Position numbers and translations under genes: made by a program. Shown here in pieces: positions 1 to 7,700 of a stretch of DNA of 64,000 bases. Source of the stretch: UBA1206 sp050953105 (GTDB lineage: Bacteria; Bacillota; Clostridia; Oscillospirales; CAG-382); assembly GCA_050953105.1 (NCBI GenBank), contig JBMNMA010000001.1, forward strand, positions 372,001-436,000, read 5' to 3'. Within the stretch, counting starts at the first letter, position 1. Every line of letters begins with the position of its first letter. The notes under the pieces were generated by a model. That model had not been told where the DNA came from and made no database searches. It worked only from the letters and a program-made list of their open reading frames with translations.

Positions 1-877
1 CGCAGTCGTGGGCCATGGCCACACAGTTGGAAATTACCTTGTCAAAGTCTTTTCCGCCAAGAGCCAGAGCAAAAACTGTAAGGCAGGCGTTATTTATGGT
101 GTGGACTATATGCATGCCGGGATATTTTTCGTCAACAAGTCTTGCGGCAGTTTGATAGTCGCCCACTTTGTCCCATATATCAAGCGCCCATCTTAAGCCC
201 TCGGCAAGCTCGCAGTCCTCGGGAATATATTTTAGCCCTTCATAAAGGGAGGTTTTTACGTCGTTTGTAACAAAAGCGGAGGAAATTACGGCAGCGAAAT
301 ATTTTGATCCGTAAACCCCGTTTCTGCGGTGGGAAATGAGGGCGTCGGTTTCAGCCATTTTGGCGGCCAGTTCCATGTTGCCGGGGGCCATATATCCGTA
401 GCCGTCGCAGCGTATGTCTGCGCCGATAAGCTCGTCATAGGGGTTGTCGATATCGGCGGCCTGTTCTGCGGGAATGCCTTTTAGCAGATTGTCCATTGCC
501 ACCCTTTCGGCGGTGTAGCATTCGGTTATATACTTAAGCCAGGCGTTTTTAACGTCTTCAAGGGTGAAGTTCAGGCCATTGCCTTCTTCGGCTATAAACA
601 GGGAAAGGAGGGTATAGCCTATATCGTCGTCGCAGGGAATGGCGGTAAGATAGGGTTTGGTGTAGTCCTTGAAGGTTTGGATAATATATCTTACATTGTC
701 GGTATAGGGTGTGTCGGGCCAATAGTCGGTTACGGGATAGTCAATACCGAGCTGCTTGGCGTAATCTTCCATCTGGCTTACCGTCCAGCCCTCCACGGGG
801 GCGCCGAGGGTGCAGCCGGCGGCTCTGCCTAAAAATGCGGCTTTTAGCTTGTTGCGGTAGGTGGCTAAGTTTAACAT
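1..877 (-). CDS. ADP-ribosylglycohydrolase family protein (C-terminus cut by window edge)
   Basis: The reverse strand is open from an ATG at 877 to the window edge, 292 codons visible. The N-terminus carries a family-typical AAFLGRAAGCTLGAPVEG stretch, and further on CDDDIGYTLL matches the Mg-binding TDDT region of DraG/ARH3-like ADP-ribosylglycohydrolases. The visible end reads VAMAHDCD, where the family has its second metal motif (usually ending DTN), so only the last part is missing. Members remove ADP-ribose from proteins or act on related ADP-ribosyl compounds; the substrate here cannot be read. A ribosome site AGGAAAGGAACC lies directly before the ATG. It diverges from the FkbM gene at 1002. 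Confidence 0.8.
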   Translation of the reverse strand, partial: MLNLATYRNKLKAAFLGRAAGCTLGAPVEGWTVSQMEDYAKQLGIDYPVTDYWPDTPYTDNVRYIIQTFKDYTKPYLTAIPCDDDIGYTLLSLFIAEEGNGLNFTLEDVKNAWLKYITECYTAERVAMDNLLKGIPAEQAADIDNPYDELIGADIRCDGYGYMAPGNMELAAKMAETDALISHRRNGVYGSKYFAAVISSAFVTNDVKTSLYEGLKYIPEDCELAEGLRWALDIWDKVGDYQTAARLVDEKYPGMHIVHTINNACLTVFALALGGKDFDKVISNCVAMAHDC

Positions 878-1001
878 GGTTCCTTTCCTTTCATTGACCT
901 GAGCATAATGTTTATTTGCAATATATTAACAATTATTTTATTCTAAATACCATATATATTATGAATTTTCTGCTAACATTGTTTTAGGAAAGGACAGGAC
1001 A

Positions 1002-2021
1002 ATGACAAGCTATATTGATGAAATAAAAAATTCAAAAAAGCCGGTTGTTATATACGGAATGGGGAACGGAGCGGAAAAGATAATTTCCCATTTAAATTCC
1101 TTCGGCATTAGTATTTCCGGCATTTTTGCCTCCGACGGTTTTGTCAGAGGCCAGTCCTTTATGGGTATGAAGGTTAAAACCCTTGCCGAAACCGAAAAGG
1201 AATTAGGGGACTTTATAATTGTTACCGCCTTTGCCCTTGAGGGGGATGATGTTAATGTTTTCAATGCTTTATCGAAAAAACACACCACATATTCCCCTAA
1301 CCTTCCCCCGTACGGGGACGGGTTTATAAACAAAGACTGGCTTGAGGAAAACAAGGAGAAAACCGAAAAAGTTTACAGTCTGCTTTGCGACAATATTTCA
1401 AGGGATATATTCAACTCCCTTATGGAATACAATGTTACGGGAAAAATTAACTGCCTTATGGCAAATTTTGTTCCGCCAGAAGGGTGGTTTATTAAAAATG
1501 CCCTTCATGTTGATATCGGCGCCTATGACGGGGACAGCGTTTTGGAATATACCCACACTAATCCGGATTACGGCCATATTTACGCCTTTGAACCCGAAAA
1601 GCATACCTTTAACAAGCTTGTAAAAAACACCGGGAATTTAAGAAACATTACCTGCATAAACTCCGCCGTTTGGGAAAAGGACGGTGAAATTACCTTTGAA
1701 ACAAAAAAGGGACGGGGAAGCAAAATTTCTTATTCAGGCGAAAAGGTTAGCTGTGTTTCCCTTGATTCATATTTTGCCGGGAAAAAGCCGTCATCAATTA
1801 AAATAGACGGCGAGGGGGCGGAACGGGAAATATTAAACGGTGGTGTAAATTTAATTTACAGCCATTCCCCATCCCTTTGTGTGGCGGTTTATCACAGGGC
1901 TTTTGACATAATAGATTTGCCTTTGTGGCTTCACCGGCAAAACCCGTCCTATGCCTTTTATTTAAGGCGGAAGGAATATGTTCCCGCTTTTGACGTTTTT
2001 ATATACGCCATTAAAAAATAA
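1002..2021 (+). CDS. FkbM family methyltransferase
   Basis: 339 residues. Residues about 15-60 look like a nucleotide-binding half-domain (VVIYGMGNGAEKIISHL), followed after residue 165 by a class I SAM-methyltransferase core with VDIGAYDGDS as the SAM-binding loop and YAFEPEKHTFNKL as the post-beta-2 acidic motif. The C-terminal SIKIDGEGAEREIL motif is typical of the FkbM (Methyltransf_21) family. Such enzymes O-methylate sugars or natural products; the acceptor is unknown. A good ribosome site (AGGAAAGGACAGG) precedes the ATG. It stands alone between the divergent hydrolase and a separate promoter at 2055, and no glycan cluster is adjacent. Confidence 0.8.
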   Translation: MTSYIDEIKNSKKPVVIYGMGNGAEKIISHLNSFGISISGIFASDGFVRGQSFMGMKVKTLAETEKELGDFIIVTAFALEGDDVNVFNALSKKHTTYSPNLPPYGDGFINKDWLEENKEKTEKVYSLLCDNISRDIFNSLMEYNVTGKINCLMANFVPPEGWFIKNALHVDIGAYDGDSVLEYTHTNPDYGHIYAFEPEKHTFNKLVKNTGNLRNITCINSAVWEKDGEITFETKKGRGSKISYSGEKVSCVSLDSYFAGKKPSSIKIDGEGAEREILNGGVNLIYSHSPSLCVAVYHRAFDIIDLPLWLHRQNPSYAFYLRRKEYVPAFDVFIYAIKK

Positions 2022-2031
2022 AATATTTCTA

Positions 2032-2060
2032 TTCCAATTTGTGTTTTTTTGTGATATAAT
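2032..2060 (+). promoter_or_regulatory. Probable sigma-A promoter before flavoprotein-galK-walJ
   Basis: A perfect -10 (TATAAT, 2055-2060) lies 17 bases after a weak -35 (TTCCAA). It sits in the gap between the FkbM stop and the next start codon. The -10 is clear, the -35 is poor. Confidence 0.5.
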
Positions 2061-2091
2061 TAAACGATTTTTTACTTAGGAGGGTTTTTGA

Positions 2092-2592
2092 ATGTTTAAG
2101 GAAATTTCTCCCTTTGAGTTAAAAAAGACACCCTTTGAATACATCGGCAAGGACTGGGGTCTGCTTTCTGCCCAAAAGGCTGACGGAACAATCAACACCA
2201 TGACGGTCAGCTGGGGAGGCATGGGGGTGCTGTGGAACAAAAACGTATTTTTCTGCTTTGTCCGCCCCACCAGGCATACCTTTGGCTTTACCGAGGAGGC
2301 ACCATATATATCCCTTTGCTTTTTTGACGAGGAATACAAGAAAAAGCTGGCCTTCTGCGGCACAAAATCCGGCAGGGACGTAGATAAAATAGCCGAATGC
2401 GGCTTTAATGTCATTAAAGACAAGGGAATATATTTTAACGAATGCCGTCTTGCGGTTTTAGGCCGGAAAATATATGCCGACACCATAAAAGGGGGAAACT
2501 TTATAGGCGAAAACCCCGAAAAGTGGTATAAAAACGATTTTCACACCATGTATGTCTGCGAAATAGAAAAAATACTTGTAAGGGAAGATTAG
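2092..2592 (+). CDS. Flavin reductase-like FMN-binding protein
   Basis: 166 residues, a full-length single split-barrel flavin reductase-like domain. The region TINTMTVSWGGMGVLW followed by FFCFVRPTRHT is the FMN-contacting part of this family, and ISLCFFDEEYKKKLAFCGTKSGRD is the usual second half. Members bind FMN and reduce flavins or act as electron-transfer flavoproteins in anaerobes; the partner is unknown. The ribosome site AGGAGGG is strong. The galactokinase gene starts 9 bases after its stop, so the two are probably co-transcribed, but that does not give a shared function. Confidence 0.8.
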   Translation: MFKEISPFELKKTPFEYIGKDWGLLSAQKADGTINTMTVSWGGMGVLWNKNVFFCFVRPTRHTFGFTEEAPYISLCFFDEEYKKKLAFCGTKSGRDVDKIAECGFNVIKDKGIYFNECRLAVLGRKIYADTIKGGNFIGENPEKWYKNDFHTMYVCEIEKILVRED

Positions 2593-2601
2593 GGGTAACA
2601 C

Positions 2602-3897
2602 ATGAAAACCGGTGAAGTTATACAAAAAATAAAAAACGGCGAGTATGACGGCAGCTTTACAAGGCTGTATGGGGCCTGCCGGGTCGAAAGCCAGAGAAAA
2701 AGATACATAAAGCTTATACAGTCCTTTGAATCCCTTTACGGGGATCAGGACGTTTACCTTTTTTCTGTTCCGGGACGGAGCGAAATTTCGGGCAACCATA
2801 CCGACCACAATCACGGCAAGGTAATTGCCGCCGCATTGGATATTGACATTATCGCCGTAGCCTCCCCCTTAAACGAGCCGGTTATAAAAATAAAATCGGC
2901 GGGATACAGGGAAAGTATAACCGACCTTAACGCCCTTGATCCGGGCAAGGTTAAAAAGGGTTGTTCCTCTGCCCTGGTTGCCGGGGTGGCCGACTATTTT
3001 GAAAAGAACGGTTATGCCACCGGCGGCTTTTGCGCCTGCACCACCAGCGACGTGATTATGGGTTCGGGCATATCCTCCTCGGCGGCCTTTGAGGTTATGG
3101 CGGGGAACATACTAAACTTCCTTTACAACAACGGCGTTGTATCCCCTGTTGAGCTTGCCAAGGCGGGAAAATACGCAGAAAACGAATTTTTCGGCAAACC
3201 CTGCGGACTTATGGATCAGCTTGCCTGCGCAGTGGGGGGATTTTGCTATATGGATTTTGCCGAACCCACACACCCCTATGTGGAAAAGCTGACCTTTGAT
3301 ATTTCAAAATACGGCTATTGCCTTTGCCTTGTAAACACCGGCGGCAGCCACGCCAAGCTTACCGACGAATATGCCTCCCTTCCCAAGGAAATGAAGGATA
3401 TTGCATCCTACTATTCCAAACCCGTGTTAAGGACGGTTAACAAAGCCGACTTTATGGCAGATATTCCCGAACTGCGGGAAAAATTCGGCGACCGGGCGGT
3501 GCTTAGGGCTATTCATTACTTTGATGAAAACGACCGGGTTGAAATTCAACGGAAAGCAATAAAGGAAAACGACATTGACACCTTCTTTGAAAACGTAACC
3601 AAATCGGGTAACTCCTCCTTTAAATACCTTCAGAACGTATTCTGCACCAAATCCCCCGAGGAACAGGGATTATCCCTTGCCCTTGCCCTTTGCGACAGGC
3701 TTAACGTAATATCCAGGGTTCACGGCGGCGGCTTTGCCGGCACTGTTCAGGCCTGGGTTAAGGAAGAAAGGGTAAATGAGTTTACCGAGACCATTGAAGG
3801 GGTTTTCGGCAAAGGCAGCGTGCTTACTCTTAATATAAGGCAATACGGCGCAATTATGTTTGACAGCGAAAATATTTACCAAAAAGGCAAGGAGTAG
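2602..3897 (+). CDS. galK: Galactokinase (GHMP kinase)
   Basis: 431 residues. Galactokinase phosphorylates galactose to galactose 1-phosphate in the Leloir pathway. The galactokinase signature GRSEISGNHTDHNHG is at residues 58-72 (canonical GRVNLIGEHTDYNxG), the GHMP ATP-binding motif MGSGISSSAAFE is near residue 155, GLMDQLA near 200, and the C-terminal glycine-rich motif VHGGGFAGT near 372. The N-terminal extension makes it about 40 residues longer than E. coli GalK. The signature deviates at several places (VNLIGE becomes SEISGN), so a different sugar specificity within the GalK group is possible. No galT or galE is visible nearby. Confidence 0.85.
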   Translation: MKTGEVIQKIKNGEYDGSFTRLYGACRVESQRKRYIKLIQSFESLYGDQDVYLFSVPGRSEISGNHTDHNHGKVIAAALDIDIIAVASPLNEPVIKIKSAGYRESITDLNALDPGKVKKGCSSALVAGVADYFEKNGYATGGFCACTTSDVIMGSGISSSAAFEVMAGNILNFLYNNGVVSPVELAKAGKYAENEFFGKPCGLMDQLACAVGGFCYMDFAEPTHPYVEKLTFDISKYGYCLCLVNTGGSHAKLTDEYASLPKEMKDIASYYSKPVLRTVNKADFMADIPELREKFGDRAVLRAIHYFDENDRVEIQRKAIKENDIDTFFENVTKSGNSSFKYLQNVFCTKSPEEQGLSLALALCDRLNVISRVHGGGFAGTVQAWVKEERVNEFTETIEGVFGKGSVLTLNIRQYGAIMFDSENIYQKGKE

Positions 3898-3926
3898 CCA
3901 AATTCCAAGGAAAGCGAATTTTTTTC

Positions 3927-4739
3927 ATGACAGGTAAAACCTTTATCTCCACCCTTTTTTCCTCTTCCGAGGGAAACTGCGTTTACATAAAAAACAAGGG
4001 TGAAGAGTATCTTATAGACGCAGGCGTTTCAGCAAGGACGATTGAATGCACGTTAAAAGAACTTGGGACATCCCTTGCCGGTATAAATGCCATATTTATA
4101 ACCCACGAACATTCCGACCATATACGGGGACTTGAAACAATATCCAAGTATTATAAAATACCCGTTTACGCCCCTGCAGCCTGCTGTCAGGCAATTTCAC
4201 AAAACTATATTCACACTGCTCTATGTTTAAATCCCCTTGAATTACCGGTATCTGTGGAGTTTGGGGAAACAACCGTTACCCCCTTTTCCACCCCCCACGA
4301 TTCGGTGGCATCCTGCGGGTATGTGGTGGACTTTGGAACCTTTAAGTTCGGTCTTGCCACCGACATGGGTTATATCACCAAAGCCGCCGCAAAGGCCCTT
4401 ACCGGCTGCGAGGCAGTGGTTATAGAGTCAAACCACGATATTGAAATGCTTAAAAAAGGGCCATACCCCTACCACCTTAAAAAGCGGATACTGGGGAATT
4501 ACGGCCATCTTTCAAATGCCGCCTGTGCCGAATTTTTACCCTATCTTGTATTAAACGGTACAAAATGCATTGCCCTTGCCCACCTTTCGGCTGAAAACAA
4601 CACTCCGGAGGTGGCCTATACCGAATCGGGCAATTTGCTTAAATCAAAGGGCATTTCGGTCTGCACTCCCGAAACGCCGGGGGATGTAAACATTGCAGTA
4701 GCCCCAAGACGGGGGATATACGTACTTGCCAATAAATAA
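3927..4739 (+). CDS. walJ: MBL-fold metallohydrolase, WalJ/YycJ (VicX)-like
   Basis: 270 residues. A metallo-beta-lactamase fold with THEHSDH at residues 59-65 as the di-metal HxHxDH motif; the N-terminal STLFSSSEGNCVYI and DAGVSARTI are typical of the YycJ/WalJ group. In Firmicutes WalJ is linked to WalRK cell-wall/division control and possibly DNA processing; here it is not next to walRK but follows galK by 29 bases. The ribosome site (AAGGAAAG) is unusually far from the ATG, so the exact start is slightly uncertain. Confidence 0.75.
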   Translation: MTGKTFISTLFSSSEGNCVYIKNKGEEYLIDAGVSARTIECTLKELGTSLAGINAIFITHEHSDHIRGLETISKYYKIPVYAPAACCQAISQNYIHTALCLNPLELPVSVEFGETTVTPFSTPHDSVASCGYVVDFGTFKFGLATDMGYITKAAAKALTGCEAVVIESNHDIEMLKKGPYPYHLKKRILGNYGHLSNAACAEFLPYLVLNGTKCIALAHLSAENNTPEVAYTESGNLLKSKGISVCTPETPGDVNIAVAPRRGIYVLANK

Positions 4740-4741
4740 AA

Positions 4742-4776
4742 CAAAGCCGATTGGATTTTTCCAACCGGCTTTTATT
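4742..4776. terminator. Bidirectional terminator between walJ and the protease
   Basis: Hairpin AAAGCCGATTGG / CCAACCGGCTTT with a T-rich tail on the plus strand and A/T tails on both sides. It separates two convergent genes. Confidence 0.8.
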
Positions 4777-7700
4777 TTATTCTTTCTTCTTCCTTACCGC
4801 CATAACAATGCCGATAGACAGTGCTATGCTGCCGACGGCAATAAGCATGTAGCCTATACGCCTTCTGTTTCGTCTGTCAAAACCGCCCTTTTGGCCGGAG
4901 CTACTTTGGTTTTCAGACGACTCAGCGGATGACGTGGTTTCGTCCCGGCTGGACACGGTATCCGAAGATTCGCCCGACGGTTCTTCGCTGCTTGATTCAT
5001 CACCCGATTCGTCCTCGGACAGCATGGTTATGGTAACGGTGTAGGCGGTTTGACTGCCGTCCTCGGCGGTGCAGATTATTGTGAAAACATTCTCTCCCAC
5101 CGATAGGGTGGCGGGGCCGGTAATTTCAACGTTGGCACCGGCACTTTCGGGAAGGGCGATTATCTGGGCCATACTGCCATAGTTGACTATTGCATTGTAT
5201 TCGGTTATGCTCTGGTCAAATTCCGGACTAAGGACGCAGCCTAACACGTCAAGGGTTAATAGGCGGGAATTGTTGTCGGGGAAAACCACCTTGCCCCGGC
5301 TTATATTGAACACATATTCAAATATCTCACCGCTTTTATTAAGGTAGGTGAGGGTAAGCCTGCGGGGGTTGTCGTAAACCGGCAGGTTGTTGAAGTAAAC
5401 AAAGCAGCCGGCGGGACATTCAAAATTAATATCAAGGTAATTATCTTCTTCGGGAATAACCAGGTTGTATTCGAAAACCTCGGGGTTAAAGTTAAGGTAG
5501 GCATTTGCCGAGGTTATAGTCAGCTTTTCGGCAGGAGTGGTTTTTACCGTAAACACTTCCCTTTGGGTGTTAACCGAATACAGTTTTTCCCCTGCGGCGG
5601 CTGTGGTTGAGTCAAAATAAACGGGGGTGTCACCTGCAGGAGCGTCTGATTTAACGGTAAAGTAAATACGAAGCAGCTTGGATTTATCGCTAAAGCCGTC
5701 GATACCTAATATGGAATATTCCAGTCTGCCCGGCTTTTGGGTGGTGTAAACCTCCCCGCCGAAGGCAACTATGCGGCTTACGGTAAGATAACTTTCGTCA
5801 TAAGTCACTAAACCGGCAAGGGAGGTGGCTTTGCCCAGCTTGTCGTTTTGGATTGTGGCGTAAAATTCGGTGCCGGTATAGCCGAACAGGGGGAAATGAA
5901 TAAACAAATCCATTTCGCTTTCCTCCCCTTTGGCCGAATAGTCCATTATCTGCCGGAGTGCCTTAAGGTCGGTAAGGGTTACCCGGGAGTTCTGGTTTAA
6001 ATCGGCAGCTCTGAAAATATAATCGTCAAGCTGGGTGTTTAACAACAAATGGCGGTAAAGCATATCAGCGTCGGCAAGACTGGCAATACCGTCCCCGTCA
6101 AGGTCGCCCTTAACCGATATTACAAGGGTTTTGGTAAGCTTGCCAAAGTTGTCATACCGATTTATTCTCATTCCGGTGGAAACAATGCCTTCGAATATCT
6201 CCCTGCCGCTGACATCGGTTACCTGGTAGCTGCAGTCGTCGGCAATAAAATATGACAAAAAGCTGTCGATATCGGTATTTGTATCAATTCCGCTTATTAT
6301 GCCGTTTCCGTCATCAATGTTATAGTTTGGGTTGGTGCAGATAAGGCGGGATTCGGTTACATGGATGATGCAGGTTGCCTGGATATGGGTGCCGGCTATT
6401 TGAGCCGTTACAACCCCTTCACCGGGTGCAAGGGCGGTAACAGTCCCTAAAGGCGTTAAGGTTATGTTATCGCTTTCGGTGGCAAAGGTTATTACCCCCT
6501 CCGCCCCTTCGGGGAGGATTTTAACTTTAAGGGTAACCGTCTGCCCCACCCCGAGCCATATTTCACTGTTTTGAAAAACAATGGCTTCGGGATCGTATTT
6601 CACCGTAAAGTTTATTACGGTATAAACATTCCAGGCGGTAACAACGGTGAGGGTGTGTTTGCCGGGCTGCTTTTCAATATATCCGCTTTGAATTTTCTTT
6701 CCGTCAACGTAGGCATTTCCCCGGTCAAACCAGATGGATGCGCCGCCGTAATACACTCCCCCCTCTGCCACGCCGGTAACAACAGCCTGCTTGGTGGGAT
6801 CAAAGCCCTGGGAATTTATGACCACCACCGACATTTCGTTAAACAGCAGGGTTGTCATATCCGGGAGTATAACCGCCAGCTTGGGGGATGACCGGTAGCC
6901 GGTTATATATTCCCCGGCAGGAACCGAAAATAATCCATTTTCGGTAAAAAGGGCATTTCCGGAGAAGGCGTACAGCTTTCCTTCCACGGCGGAAACATAT
7001 TCAAGGGTGTTGGCGTCATATACCGAATTGCCGGCGATGACATAGTTTTCAAATGCCATGACGTTGCCGCTGAACATGGCCTGTTTTGACGCAAACGGTG
7101 TGTAGGTTTTAATATCATAGCCGGTAAGGTCATACACCGTGCTTATATAAAGTCTTCCTCCGTAGCAGGCAAGGCCGTCGGAATAAATATCGCCAAAGGG
7201 GTAGACCACATCACCGGTGGCAAATTCATATTCACATACCCTGCCGCCGCAGATGGCAAACAGCCGTCCGTTCCACATTGATACCGAAGATACTCTGGCA
7301 GGGAAGGAAATATATTCGCCGGTGGCGGTAAGGTAAACCTTATTAACCCTGGTAAACAAAACCGCAACTCCGCCTTCCACCTTTATCAGCGATGAAGGCA
7401 CATATTTAAGATGGACGGTTTTGTCCAGTGACATGTTTTTGGTGTTAAGATAATACAGCCGGTTGTCGCCTTCTTTAAGGACAATAACGCTACCGGATTT
7501 ATTGTCAAAGGCCGCATCGGTAATTTTACTCCCCACAGCAAGGGGAACGGTGTATTCAAAAGAACGGGTGGCAAGCATGTTACCCGTTATGGCGGTGTTT
7601 ACCGGGGCAGCGCCGTATAATCCCGTCGGGACAACCTTTTCAATGGTTTTGTCCTCATAGACAATATACAGTATATTCCCGTTCTTATACGCCGAAACAA

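Noticed and set aside
2602..3897. Galactokinase as another GHMP kinase with unknown substrate
   Set aside because: Signature and length fit GalK best, though the changed signature residues are noted in the entry.
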